From Confluentibacter sediminis (GTDB lineage: Bacteria; Bacteroidota; Bacteroidia; Flavobacteriales; Flavobacteriaceae): DNA of 53,889 nt. A program made the position numbers and the translations under genes. Shown here in pieces: positions 32,776 through 43,250 of the stretch (within the stretch, counting starts at the first letter, position 1; each line of letters opens with the position of its first letter). The notes under the pieces were generated by a model. The model was given only the letters and a program-made list of their open reading frames with translations, had not been told where the DNA came from and ran no database searches. The stretch lies in the NCBI RefSeq assembly GCF_003258355.1, contig NZ_QKPO01000024.1, positions 1-53,889 on the forward strand, given 5' to 3'.

Positions 32776-35700
32776 TTAGTTATTTAATGCGATTTTTTTG
32801 GTTGTGTTGTTAATTTTTAAAATATAGATTCCTGAGGCCATTGTTTTTGGAAGTTTAAGGAGGGTTGTTTTTGTTGATTCAGAATAGTATTTTTTTAATA
32901 AAAACAGATGTCTTCCATTAATATCAAAAAGACTAAATTCATCCGAAATATTAGTATTGGTAATAGAAAACTCACCAGACGACATTCTTACAGGATTTGG
33001 ATATACCATACTTTCCATATTCAGACCAGTGTCTTTACCTTGAAAATATTCATTAGCAAAATAAAAATCGCTTTGCCCAATTTTTTCACCGATTTTCCTT
33101 CCGGGAATATCGTCAGCAGGGGGGTGTATGCCACCCCATATTCTAGAAAGACTACATTGGTCTGAAGCGTCACGATAGGTTGCCCATTGTAAAATGACAT
33201 CTGTTGAGGGGCCTTTTTCAAAAGCTAAAAATTCATCTTTTTTTGCCACAAACTCACCCATCCCTCCTGGAAAGTATTCACTTCCTGTTAAGAGGGTCAT
33301 CACCTCGGCAGCGGCTCTAGAAAAAGTGGAATGCCCTGAGACATACCCCGCAAAAGGCGGTGTTACAAAAGAAGGTCTTTGATAAGGCCACCAATTTTTT
33401 GCTAAAATCCAGCCTACACCAGCTTCGTCCGTTTTAGCATCTTTTATATAATCATGTCCTCTCCAAACAAAGACTTTTATGTTCCCTACATTTTCATTAG
33501 AGTTTCCTGCTAATGGGTCTCCTTCTTCTATGGTTTCAATATAGCCTTCTTTTAATGGAATACCTGCGACATTATAGTTTGGCTTGGAAGGGTCTGAACT
33601 TTGTCCTTTTTCTGCCATAAATCTAATGGCTGAAATAGGTCTTATATAATCATACCAGCCTTTAATACTCCAGGCAGCTATAGCACAATCATGCATGGTG
33701 CCTCCTAATATAAAGTACGATTTCACATCCCATTCTAAATTATCTAGTGTATCTCCTGTTCCATTTAATTTTTTAACAAATAATTTGTGATCACTTACAT
33801 AATTGAGAATGGTAAACCAATGTCCTGGAGGTGTTTCTGAATCGGGACCATCTGCCCAAAACTCAGCAAGAACTCTCGTATAATCACCTCTTGGTACTAT
33901 TTGTTCTTGATATGGAGCTTTGGTATATGGGTTTATATCATGCCCTAAGCTAATATCGCCTCCTTTTTCTAATTGATAAAAATCCTTATAATTTTCTGGG
34001 CTGTTAGGAAGCGATTCAAAATCAATATTACCAATGGATTTGGGAGATATATCCCACAGGACATTATCATAAGGATTAAGGTGTGAACTCCATATAGAAA
34101 CTAAGGAAAAACTCCATTTATAAGCATCACTTGAAGGTGTTGATGTTGATAAGTCGAGTAGAGGAGGGCTGCCAGGATCGTCATAAACAATATATTCATC
34201 TCCAGAACGTGTATGGGTCGTTTTTTCTGTTTTATTCAAATTAAAAGGTTTTACATTTCCCCATTCAGGACCTAAAAAAGGAGGGGTTGCCCCTTCAATA
34301 AGATTACCACTCTGGTCAATAAAGGTATTAAAACTTAGAGGTTGCCACCTGTTGGGATTAATTAATAGTTCATTAGTTTCATCAGGATTGTTTAGTGGTA
34401 ATGCGGGATTTGTTGGAGTATAATATTGGTTTGTATACTTGTTTAACTCGTTTGATCCATCAGTATGCCCATAATCAATCACGATTTGCGCTATATAATT
34501 TCCTAACGCTATAGGGTTTCCTGTTGAATAGTCTGTGGATGTTTCATTAATACTATAGCCTAAACTATTCATTAAATCATTAAACCGTTTCATAGTTATA
34601 TCTAAATTAGGGGAATTTCTAAAACGATACTTTAATAAATTATAGGCAGCATAGCTTATGGTTTTGTTTCGAGCTTCATTAAGAGGTTCTGAAGAGATGA
34701 AACCATTAAATTTACTAGAAAAACCATGGATATCATTGCCTATAAGATATGGTTTTGCATTCCCATCATATATTGCCCAGGCATCATACATGGCTATACT
34801 AGTATGGAAAAGGTTTCTTGCATGTACGGTTGGTCGAGCATAGTCTTTTCTAATGGCATCAAGCAAGGCTTCATTCCACAATCGGGCAACAGATTTTTTA
34901 TTTATAGGGGGGATTGGATCTGATGAATTTCTTATAGAAACATTTAGTACAATACTTTGACTGGCACAATAATCATTTTTTTCAATAATACTTACTGAGC
35001 CTAGTGTATCAGTTCCCCATTTTATCTTTATCGTGTTAGTGTTCTCGCCTTCTATTATGGAACCACCTGTAACGCTCCAACTAACCGTATTTCCAGATTG
35101 TGGAGGATAGGAGTAAGCCTCTGTGCTAGATTGAAACACATCACTATTTCCGTATATAGTCGATTCTGTTTTAAGATAAGTACAATTACCAGAGCTAATT
35201 GTGGCATTAGGATTGAAATTACAAGCATTAGGATCCATACATCCATATATTTTAATACTAGGCTGATTTGATGAAACAGTATAATTAGATCCTTCTACAA
35301 AATTGATGGTTTTATCTAAAGGTAAATTGGTGTATGTCTCAATTTTTCCTGAAGGCCAAGTTATTTTTAATTCTTGAATTTGTGTTGCATTAGCCAAACC
35401 AAAATGAACGGATTTTAAATTTTGAGATAAGAATCCTTTACCAGTATAATATCTGGAAAATGTGTTTTTATTTGTTTTTAATACTAATTTTGTTCCAATA
35501 GCATCTCTATTAGAAATGGTACCTTCTAAATTAACTTTTAACCAATGTAACTCTTTTGCTGGATTAGTAAAGTCTGTTGTAGTATTTTCATAGAAATATG
35601 AAGCTCTATCAGCATTGGTCACAAAAATATCTTCATCACCATCATTGTCAAAATCAAAAACGCCAGCACCAACACTAATGGTTAATTCTCCTAAATTTGA

Positions 35701-36861
35701 ACTTTCTGATTTATCAATAAATTTAGAGCCTCCATTGGCATGTAAATTTTGAAAATATATGTTTTTTTCTGTGCTATGACCTTTATATTCAAAACCATTA
35801 AGTACCAATAAATCTTCATCACCATCTAAATCAAAATCAGTAAAAACGGTATCCCAAGACCATCCACCAGATTGCACCCCTTGTTCTTTAGCTAAATCAA
35901 TAAACGTGTTGTCTCCCTTATTGGTTAATAAAGGATTCATTAAAACATCTGTGATATACATGTCAAAAAAGCCATCATTGTTATAATCTCCAAATGCAAT
36001 CCCCATATCGTTTCTAGCATGGTTTAAACCATATTTGCTAGCTTCTTCGGTAAAACCTTTGCCTTTTTGATTTATAAATAAATCGTTAGTTCGATTTATA
36101 ACGTCATTGCCTAAATATAAATCCATCCAGCCATCATTATTAAAATCGAAGGGAATACTCATTAAGGAGTGTTTATGTTCAACGGCTCCAAATAAATCTA
36201 TTTGGCTAGTGAACGTTCCGTCTCCATTATTTGTGTAAAAACTATTACTATTACAACCTTTCCAATCCGAAATATATAAATCTAATAACCCGTCATTATT
36301 ATAATCAAACCAAGTGGCTCCCGTATTAATACATCTGCTACCTGTGGTTATGCCTGATTGACCTGTAACATCTTTAAACGTGCCATTACCTTCGTTATGA
36401 AAAAGATAAACTTGATAAACGTTGGTCATGAATAAATCGGGGTAACCATCATTATCATAATCGCCCCAAAAGGCGCCATGTTTTACACCTTCAAAAACTT
36501 TATCATACGTAGTTCCGTCTTTTTCTAATGGAAATAAATTCAATAATAAGCCTGCAGCTTCTGTGGCATCAGTAAAAGTACCATCATTATTGTTTTTGAA
36601 TAATCTACTATGGGATTTGGCTATTCCATCTTGATCTTTTCCCAAGGCGACAACAAACATGTCTAGAAAACCATCATTATTATAATCTGCAATGGCAATA
36701 CCATTATTTTCTTCTAAAATACTTAGGCCGGCAACAGATTCAATTCGATTAAATGTTTGTGCTTTTAAATAATGACAATTGACTATAAAATGAAAGAAAA
36801 ACAAAAAAACAGCTTGTTTTAATATTCGATTATTTTTTATTTTATAAGTTTCTAGGGGCAT
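32776..36861 (-). CDS. CRTAC1-like repeat protein fused to vanadium-dependent haloperoxidase, T9SS substrate
   Basis: 1361 residues. After a signal (...HYLKAQ) come FG-GAP/VCBS repeats (about 50-440; many DYNNDGFLDM-type loops) and an ASPIC/UnbV-type segment (about 440-530, WPSGKIETYTN). A Cys loop GCMDPNACNFNPNATISSG and an Ig-like linker follow. The vanadium haloperoxidase/PAP2 domain (about 660-1260) has all three oxyanion motifs: KGWYDYIRP (about 1069), SGHSTFSRA (about 1174) and SRIWGGIHPPADD (about 1237). The C-terminus (SMVYPNPVRMSSG ... GIYILKINN) is a type A T9SS sorting domain, so the protein is secreted or surface-attached. It is the last gene of the SusCD series. Its role may be oxidative attack on, or detoxification at, algal walls; this is a guess. 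Confidence 0.85.
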   Translation of the reverse strand: MPLETYKIKNNRILKQAVFLFFFHFIVNCHYLKAQTFNRIESVAGLSILEENNGIAIADYNNDGFLDMFVVALGKDQDGIAKSHSRLFKNNNDGTFTDATEAAGLLLNLFPLEKDGTTYDKVFEGVKHGAFWGDYDNDGYPDLFMTNVYQVYLFHNEGNGTFKDVTGQSGITTGSRCINTGATWFDYNNDGLLDLYISDWKGCNSNSFYTNNGDGTFTSQIDLFGAVEHKHSLMSIPFDFNNDGWMDLYLGNDVINRTNDLFINQKGKGFTEEASKYGLNHARNDMGIAFGDYNNDGFFDMYITDVLMNPLLTNKGDNTFIDLAKEQGVQSGGWSWDTVFTDFDLDGDEDLLVLNGFEYKGHSTEKNIYFQNLHANGGSKFIDKSESSNLGELTISVGAGVFDFDNDGDEDIFVTNADRASYFYENTTTDFTNPAKELHWLKVNLEGTISNRDAIGTKLVLKTNKNTFSRYYTGKGFLSQNLKSVHFGLANATQIQELKITWPSGKIETYTNLPLDKTINFVEGSNYTVSSNQPSIKIYGCMDPNACNFNPNATISSGNCTYLKTESTIYGNSDVFQSSTEAYSYPPQSGNTVSWSVTGGSIIEGENTNTIKIKWGTDTLGSVSIIEKNDYCASQSIVLNVSIRNSSDPIPPINKKSVARLWNEALLDAIRKDYARPTVHARNLFHTSIAMYDAWAIYDGNAKPYLIGNDIHGFSSKFNGFISSEPLNEARNKTISYAAYNLLKYRFRNSPNLDITMKRFNDLMNSLGYSINETSTDYSTGNPIALGNYIAQIVIDYGHTDGSNELNKYTNQYYTPTNPALPLNNPDETNELLINPNRWQPLSFNTFIDQSGNLIEGATPPFLGPEWGNVKPFNLNKTEKTTHTRSGDEYIVYDDPGSPPLLDLSTSTPSSDAYKWSFSLVSIWSSHLNPYDNVLWDISPKSIGNIDFESLPNSPENYKDFYQLEKGGDISLGHDINPYTKAPYQEQIVPRGDYTRVLAEFWADGPDSETPPGHWFTILNYVSDHKLFVKKLNGTGDTLDNLEWDVKSYFILGGTMHDCAIAAWSIKGWYDYIRPISAIRFMAEKGQSSDPSKPNYNVAGIPLKEGYIETIEEGDPLAGNSNENVGNIKVFVWRGHDYIKDAKTDEAGVGWILAKNWWPYQRPSFVTPPFAGYVSGHSTFSRAAAEVMTLLTGSEYFPGGMGEFVAKKDEFLAFEKGPSTDVILQWATYRDASDQCSLSRIWGGIHPPADDIPGRKIGEKIGQSDFYFANEYFQGKDTGLNMESMVYPNPVRMSSGEFSITNTNISDEFSLFDINGRHLFLLKKYYSESTKTTLLKLPKTMASGIYILKINNTTKKIALNN

Positions 36862-37002
36862 TTTTAAAAGTTTTATTTTAAAGGAAAGTTTATAAATAGG
36901 TTATAAAATTAATTCCCAATACACACCGAAATTTCAGTACATATTGGGAATCTTAAAGTCAAAAATTAAATATTAATTCTTGAATTATTTTTTTATATAA
37001 AA

Positions 37003-38445
37003 TTAGGGTCTCCATTCGTTTACGCCATCTCTAATTCTATTTCTCCAAACCATTTCTGTAGAAACTTTCGTTGTATAGTCTTCAAGAGCGTAATTGACTG
37101 TATAATTTAAAATAAAGGTTCCTGTAGCGGGGTCATAAGTATTTGGACCGTTTTCTACTATTGAAGCTATAGGTGAACTTTCATATCCTGTGGGAGCAGG
37201 AGTACCAAAAACACGCCATTCATGAATAGCGGTAAATGTAGGTGATGTACAGTATATTCTAATTTTATTAGTATTAATTATATCAAAACTAGTTATGTTA
37301 AATTTATCTATAGCGTTACCTATATTGATAACACCATAATCAGTTTCAGAAACTGGGACTCCGTTAACAACGTTGTTATTGTAAAGTAATTTCCATTCAC
37401 CTAAATTTAAATCCCAATATTCAAGATAAGAAAGGTTAGGTAGCTGAACGCCACCTCCATCCTGCATCCAATATACTTCTGAACTTGTAATGAAAAAATT
37501 TGATGCAAAATTATACTGAATCCAATTCTCTGACCCTTCTCCAGAAGGAGCACCATAGTTCCCCCATGATTGGGCTTGCCCCCCTTCGCTATCTGGATAA
37601 TAGCCAGAACTAGCAACAGCTTTATCATTGTTAACTGCTAATTCGCTATTCCAAGCAGTAACATATGATGAGGTTACTGTAGCATCTAAGGCGATGTTTT
37701 TCGGAGAATTATCAGGATTTAAATTTGGGCTATATTCTAAAGAAACCGTATTATCAGGATTAACCTTTAATTTTATTTTATAGTCTTCACCAATTAAATT
37801 CATGGATCCATTCATTTCAAGAGAATCTTGATAGATAGTAGAACCTTTAATAACATTACTAATATTGCCACTATTTAAGATTTCTCCGCCAGGACCAATT
37901 GTTTTAAAATTACCCTTTTGATTATAAAAACCTTCCTGTTTATTAATGTACTTTAAAACAAGTATTTGAGTCTTTTGAGTGCTCAAAATACTATCTTCAG
38001 AAGTTTCAATTAACCTAAAAGGGATTGCATAATTCATTTTTGTTGTCAGGGGGTCGTTCAGAAACTTAATAGAATCTAAAACAATAGATACCTTGCCTAC
38101 AGTTTCCCCAGCAGGTATTACAAATCTACTTGAATTGCTTAATGTATAATAATCTGAAGGAAGCATAGTATAGTCAGTTCCTATAAGAAGAGCAGGATCC
38201 AATTCGTAATCAGCCCATCTTTCGTTCTTATTATCTAAGATACCAGCCAAATAAATACCTGCATCAAGTTTTAAGCCTTCTCCTTTAACAACCGTTCTCC
38301 ATAATACTCCTGACTCATTAGAGCCTCCATCAGCACTTGAAAAAGCCACCGAAGAAAACTCGTTATCTAGCCTAAAATCATCATAGCAGCTCGTTAAAAC
38401 GCTAATGAATACTAAAAATATTAATAATTTTTTCATATGTTTCAT
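37003..38445 (-). CDS. DUF1735-type surface lipoprotein with discoidin-like domain
   Basis: 480 residues; an alternative ATG nine bases later (38436) is equally plausible. The lipobox is LTSCYDDF. The N-terminal part (about 20-165; YTMLPSDYYTLSN, IPAGETVGKVSIVLD, YAIPFRLIE) is the DUF1735/BT_3987-type domain found in proteins encoded after SusD. A DUF4361-like beta region and a discoidin/F5-8C-type domain (about 245-420; NIALDATVTSSY, ENWIQYNFA, EWRVFGTP) follow. Such proteins serve as surface glycan-binding proteins. It lies 25 bp after SusD and 141 bp before the haloperoxidase gene, so all are probably cotranscribed. Confidence 0.8.
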   Translation of the reverse strand: MKHMKKLLIFLVFISVLTSCYDDFRLDNEFSSVAFSSADGGSNESGVLWRTVVKGEGLKLDAGIYLAGILDNKNERWADYELDPALLIGTDYTMLPSDYYTLSNSSRFVIPAGETVGKVSIVLDSIKFLNDPLTTKMNYAIPFRLIETSEDSILSTQKTQILVLKYINKQEGFYNQKGNFKTIGPGGEILNSGNISNVIKGSTIYQDSLEMNGSMNLIGEDYKIKLKVNPDNTVSLEYSPNLNPDNSPKNIALDATVTSSYVTAWNSELAVNNDKAVASSGYYPDSEGGQAQSWGNYGAPSGEGSENWIQYNFASNFFITSSEVYWMQDGGGVQLPNLSYLEYWDLNLGEWKLLYNNNVVNGVPVSETDYGVINIGNAIDKFNITSFDIINTNKIRIYCTSPTFTAIHEWRVFGTPAPTGYESSPIASIVENGPNTYDPATGTFILNYTVNYALEDYTTKVSTEMVWRNRIRDGVNEWRP

Positions 38446-38470
38446 GTATTAAATCTTTTCAATTAAAGGG

Positions 38471-40153
38471 TTACCAACCCGCATTTTGTTTAAGATTATT
38501 CATTATTAGTGTTTGTGAATAAGGTAGTGGTGCATATCTCATATAATCTTGATACGTATGGTTTTCTACATTAAAATAATTATACATATCACCATTTACC
38601 AAATCCTGTGTAATTTTAACCCCTTCAATAGTATGGTTTAAATCTTCATTCCATCTGCGAATATCCCAAAATCTGAATCCTTCAAAACACAATTCAATAC
38701 GTCTGTTATTTTGAATAAATTCTCTAAACGATTCGGTACCCGCGTTGGCTTGGTTTAACATATATTGATCTTCATACCCTGGAGTAGCCGTATTAGAATC
38801 TATACCAGCTCGCATTCTTATTTTTGCCATAACATCTGCAGCAGAGTAACCAAATGTGTTACCATCTGGCCCATAAGCCTCATTAGCTGCTTCTGCAAAA
38901 TTAAGATAAAGCTCAGTCTTACCAAGGTATACATAAAACTTAATATCATTAGTAGGATTGCTAGGATCTAGTTTCACGCTTTTGCTTAATAGTTTTTTCA
39001 TGTAATATCCCGTTCTGGTTCCTTGTTGGTTTAAACCACCTGGAGCATCTGCACCGCCAATATATGTTTTTATAGTCGTGCCATTATAGACATCGCCATT
39101 AAAGAAAATAAATCTATAGAAGCGTTCATCACGATTTGAATATGGATTTTCTACATCATATAAAGTACTAGTATCAACAGGATATCCATCTGCTGCGGGG
39201 AATATATCTACCAAATTTTGAGATGGATTACATAATCCGTTTCCATACAAAGATGGAGGATAATAAGTTCCTTCTAAACCATTTCCTTGTGTTGTAGGTT
39301 GTATCCATATGTTATCAAAACTTGTAGCGTCATTAAAATTGTTATAAGGAGCCAAATCTGTTAATCCGCCAGAAGCATCAATAGCCGCGGCAGAGGCGGA
39401 GGCAGCTCGTTCCCATAAAGCTTGGGTAGACGGGCCATAAGCAGGACTCGCAGCATTTAAATAAATCCTGGCTTTTAATGCCATGGCAGCTAATTTTGAA
39501 GCTCTTCCTCTATTACTTAAGCCTGTAAAAGGATCATTACCCGTATATCTTAATGGTAACAAAGCTATGGCAGCATCACAATCTTGTGCAATTTGAGCAA
39601 CACATTCTTCATAAGTATTTCTCGGAAGATCTAAATTATCTCCTTGTTCTAAAGCTGTTGTTACAATAGGAAAACCAAGTACTTCAGAGCCTCCAGCTTC
39701 TGGTTTACCAGCATAGGTCTTTAGTAAGTCAGCTTGATACCAAGCTCTTAAAAAATAAGCTTCTCCCAATCTGTTAGATTTAAGTGTTGAGTCTCTAACT
39801 TTATCCGATACACTATAAATTAAATCTTTACCATTTGCAATGTATAAATTAAGATACTTAATTTTATCGTAGTTATATCCCCAATTTCCTATAGGGCTAC
39901 TTTCTACATTCCAGCTACCTAATGCTAATAAGTTAGTACCAGGTTGTGAGGGAACGGCATTATCTGTATAATAATCCATTGTAATAGGATAGGTCGTATT
40001 CAAACCGGCATAAGCATTTGCTAAAATGCCTTCACCATAGGTTGAGTGGCTCCAAAGATCTTCCGTTGTTTGATCCTGTATGGGAAGGGGATCTATTTGA
40101 CAAGCAGTCAAGGAAAGAACGAAAATTAAATAATAATATATTTTATGTTTCAT
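38471..40153 (-). CDS. SusD/RagB-type surface binding lipoprotein (second pair)
   Basis: About 560 residues from the ATG at 40153 (MKHKIYYYLIFVLSLTACQID); upstream in-frame Met codons lie within the SusC end region. The lipobox is LTAC. The SusD fold is shown by the N-terminal TPR-like helices (RLGEAYFLRAWYQADLL; ALKARIYLNAASPAYG), the FRFWDIRRWNED motif, and the C-terminal MRYAPLPYSQTLIMNNLKQN and NAGW end. It caps the SusC at 40171 and binds ligand on the surface. The gap to its SusC gene is 17 bp. Confidence 0.92.
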   Translation of the reverse strand: MKHKIYYYLIFVLSLTACQIDPLPIQDQTTEDLWSHSTYGEGILANAYAGLNTTYPITMDYYTDNAVPSQPGTNLLALGSWNVESSPIGNWGYNYDKIKYLNLYIANGKDLIYSVSDKVRDSTLKSNRLGEAYFLRAWYQADLLKTYAGKPEAGGSEVLGFPIVTTALEQGDNLDLPRNTYEECVAQIAQDCDAAIALLPLRYTGNDPFTGLSNRGRASKLAAMALKARIYLNAASPAYGPSTQALWERAASASAAAIDASGGLTDLAPYNNFNDATSFDNIWIQPTTQGNGLEGTYYPPSLYGNGLCNPSQNLVDIFPAADGYPVDTSTLYDVENPYSNRDERFYRFIFFNGDVYNGTTIKTYIGGADAPGGLNQQGTRTGYYMKKLLSKSVKLDPSNPTNDIKFYVYLGKTELYLNFAEAANEAYGPDGNTFGYSAADVMAKIRMRAGIDSNTATPGYEDQYMLNQANAGTESFREFIQNNRRIELCFEGFRFWDIRRWNEDLNHTIEGVKITQDLVNGDMYNYFNVENHTYQDYMRYAPLPYSQTLIMNNLKQNAGW

Positions 40154-40170
40154 AATCATGTTGTTATTGA

Positions 40171-43100
40171 TTAAAATTTGCATGATACCCCTAAAGTAAA
40201 GGTTCTATATATTGGAAAACTATTTACACCTGCATATATATTCTCTGGATTTAAGTTGTATTTTGATGCTTTAGAATTAGAAAAAGTGGCGATATTTTTA
40301 CCTCTAACAAAGAATTTTAAATTCGGTAATATAAAATTAGTGTCCGCAGCTTTTGGCATCGTATAACTAAGTTCTATATTTTTTATACTAAAGAACGCCG
40401 CATTTTCCAACCAAAATGTAGAACCTTGGTAATTGTTTTGAGATTGCGTCGTTAATCTTGGGAGATCGTTAGTTACGGGATACCTGTTTAACATAATCTC
40501 AGAATAATTATTTCTTGGATTACTTCCATTGAAATAACTAGTATTCAAAGATCTTACACCATCTGCGATGCCTTGACCTACAACATAAAGACCAAAGCCT
40601 TTATATTTTAGGTTTAGGTTAACCCCATAATAAATTCTAGGTGCATGGTCGCCAGTGATATGAATATCTTTCTCATCTACAATACCGTCGTTATTGTAAT
40701 CTTGATATCTTATATCCCCTGGTTGTACATCTCCCCAACTTTGGTTAACACCTCGAGCGTCTATTTCACTTTGAGATTGGTATAACCCTTCAGCTACATA
40801 TGTTCTGTACAAATCTGTATCGGTGCCAGCTAACTTTCTGTAATCTTCAAGTGCCACTGGTTCGTCAACATCTACATATTTAGATCTATTGTACATGATG
40901 TTTCCACCAAAGCTATATTTTAGGTCACCAATACTATTTTTATATTGCAAATAGCCTTCAAGTCCCCATTGTTTTGTTTCTCCATAATTGGTTAATGGAA
41001 GGAAGCCTCCTGAACCAAAAATGGAGGGCGTTAAAGAGCTTCTTTGTGATATTTGGTCGTAATATCTACTTCCGTAGTAGTTAGCCTCAAATGCCACAGT
41101 TTTATTTAATAACTCCCCTTGTAAACCTATATTTAAATTACTCATTTTTGGGAGGTGGTAATTTGTGCTACCTTCTTGTTGAATAGCATATACATTAACA
41201 CCGTTACCTCTATTCCCTTCAATACCAGATTGCCATCCACCAATATTTTGCCATAGGGTGGTACTTAGATAATATGGATTATAATAGGTGTTAAAATTTT
41301 CATCCGCAATCATACCGTAGGAGCCATAGAATTTTAAATAATCTATAAAAGAATTATCTTTCAAGAAAGATTCATTGCTAATAACCCAACCAGCTCCTAA
41401 TGTTGGATATATATTATACCTCTCTCCTTCAGGTAGTTTGGTGCTACCCGAATATGCCAAATCAAGCTGTAATACATATGTATCATTATAAGCATAGTTT
41501 GCTCTATAACTAAAATCTTGTTTTTTTACGGGTTGGTAATTGGAGAAACCACGTGTTTCAACAAGTGCTGCATAATAAGAGGCATTCATTGTTAACGCAT
41601 GTTTTCCAAAAACTTTGCCGTAATTAAAGCTTAAAAGCGCTGTGTTACTTCTGGTGAAGTTATCTACAAGAGGACTTAAGTTCGGACTAATTATTTCTTC
41701 TTGTGTTCTTTCTAATTCATAATTAGGTAATAACCTGTAAAGTTCAGCGGTGCCACCTTTGCCATTGCGCACATTACTGTAAATATCGAAAGCAGCTGTA
41801 CCAGTAAATGTAAGCCCATCTGTTATCGCATCTAAATTCAATAATAAAGAGGCAGAATTTTGAGAATTAAGGTTGGTTCCTTCTGAGTAGCCTGTAGATA
41901 ATAAGTAATTTTCAATATTTGAATTGAAATCGTTGCTTATTATATATTTACCATCATAAGAGATGGCGTGTGCATTGGAAGGTGTATTTGAAATATAGTT
42001 GAATAAATCAAAATTACCATTTTGTCCTGGACGATATTGCTCTTGATAGGTTCCAGATAAATTAACATTAAATTGAATTTTTTCTGTTAATTTAATATTC
42101 ACACCACCTCTAACTTTAAATCGATTTGATGATGATTCTTTACCAATCTTTTCTAAGCCTTTGGTTTGAACAAAATCTAAAAGTGAAAAATAGTTAACTT
42201 TTTCGTCACCACCACTAAAGTTAAGATTGGCTCTTGTAAAGGTTGATGCTTTTTTTACGTAATCATTATAATAATCTACATTAGGATAATATACGGGATC
42301 CGATCCATTTTGGTAGGCCGCTAATGCAGTAGAGGAGTACAATGGTGCTAAACCATCATTTACTAAAGCCTCATTATATAAGTTTGCATAATTATAAGAG
42401 TCTAAATACTCAGGTTGCGATGTGGGTGAACTAAAACCGCTCTCTGTAGTTATAGAGATATCTCTTTTATGATTTTTACCCGTTTTTGTTGTAATCCAAA
42501 TTACTGGATTATAACCAGATAAACCTAAAGCAGCTCTTCCTGCCATATCTTTAATAACTTGTACTGTCTCAATTTCATACACAGTAAGATCTGAAGGGTC
42601 TCTTTGTACACCATCTATGTAAAATGATACATTTTGATCTCTTATGGATGCAAATATGGCTTCTCCGCCACTAGTTACAATACCTGATGTAGAATAAATA
42701 GTGGTGCTACCTGTAGCATCATTGTCAAATGTGCTAATTCGTAATCCAGGAATTCTTCCAGAAAGTGTTTCTAAAAAGTTACTAGCTGGGTACGATGCCA
42801 ATTCGTCGCCAGTTATGGTATATGTTGAACCAACACTTCTATTATTAGAAAATGTTTGGTATGGTAATCTTACCACACCATTTTCCATATATCCAGCATT
42901 AACTAATATAATATTTGGATTTTCAAGTTTACCTTCCGTTAGTTCTGTTACATGTAATAAGTAACCTTCTTGATCAATGGTGAGTTGGTCTTTTTCAGTA
43001 TAAACTTTAATTGAAAAAACACCATCTCTATTTGTAACACTTTTGTCTTTTGCTTCAAATGACTTTACAAGCACATTTGAAATAGGTTGCCCATCGCTGT

Positions 43101-43218
43101 TCAAAACTTTACCTGTAACGAGAGATATCATAGTGTCTTCTTGCGCTTGTAAAGATGTAGAACAGAATATCCCGATGGCTGCAAAAAACATCAACATGTT
43201 TAAGATTTTTCTATACAT
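40171..43218 (-). CDS. SusC/RagA-type TonB-dependent transporter (second pair, divergent plug)
   Basis: About 1015 residues from the ATG at 43218 (MYRKILNMLMFFAAIGIF). Signal peptide, carboxypeptidase-regulatory-like domain (about 35-105), plug (about 125-245) and a 22-strand barrel ending FRTFTLGVSCKF. The plug is unusual. Where SusC proteins have KDA..A.YGSRGANGVI.VTTK, this one reads VIKDMAGRAALGLSGYNPVI then WITTKTGKNHK, so the conserved loop is altered while the TTK end remains. Such divergent SusC proteins often occur as the second of two tandem pairs. It probably imports a related but different oligosaccharide or glycopeptide from that taken up by the first pair. Confidence 0.9.
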   Translation of the reverse strand: MYRKILNMLMFFAAIGIFCSTSLQAQEDTMISLVTGKVLNSDGQPISNVLVKSFEAKDKSVTNRDGVFSIKVYTEKDQLTIDQEGYLLHVTELTEGKLENPNIILVNAGYMENGVVRLPYQTFSNNRSVGSTYTITGDELASYPASNFLETLSGRIPGLRISTFDNDATGSTTIYSTSGIVTSGGEAIFASIRDQNVSFYIDGVQRDPSDLTVYEIETVQVIKDMAGRAALGLSGYNPVIWITTKTGKNHKRDISITTESGFSSPTSQPEYLDSYNYANLYNEALVNDGLAPLYSSTALAAYQNGSDPVYYPNVDYYNDYVKKASTFTRANLNFSGGDEKVNYFSLLDFVQTKGLEKIGKESSSNRFKVRGGVNIKLTEKIQFNVNLSGTYQEQYRPGQNGNFDLFNYISNTPSNAHAISYDGKYIISNDFNSNIENYLLSTGYSEGTNLNSQNSASLLLNLDAITDGLTFTGTAAFDIYSNVRNGKGGTAELYRLLPNYELERTQEEIISPNLSPLVDNFTRSNTALLSFNYGKVFGKHALTMNASYYAALVETRGFSNYQPVKKQDFSYRANYAYNDTYVLQLDLAYSGSTKLPEGERYNIYPTLGAGWVISNESFLKDNSFIDYLKFYGSYGMIADENFNTYYNPYYLSTTLWQNIGGWQSGIEGNRGNGVNVYAIQQEGSTNYHLPKMSNLNIGLQGELLNKTVAFEANYYGSRYYDQISQRSSLTPSIFGSGGFLPLTNYGETKQWGLEGYLQYKNSIGDLKYSFGGNIMYNRSKYVDVDEPVALEDYRKLAGTDTDLYRTYVAEGLYQSQSEIDARGVNQSWGDVQPGDIRYQDYNNDGIVDEKDIHITGDHAPRIYYGVNLNLKYKGFGLYVVGQGIADGVRSLNTSYFNGSNPRNNYSEIMLNRYPVTNDLPRLTTQSQNNYQGSTFWLENAAFFSIKNIELSYTMPKAADTNFILPNLKFFVRGKNIATFSNSKASKYNLNPENIYAGVNSFPIYRTFTLGVSCKF

Positions 43219-43250
43219 AATTGTTTTATTTTTTCGTATTAATAATAATT

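Noticed and set aside
34658-34923. Short open frames antisense to the haloperoxidase gene
   Set aside because: Shadows of a strongly coding frame; no signal, motif or independent start context.
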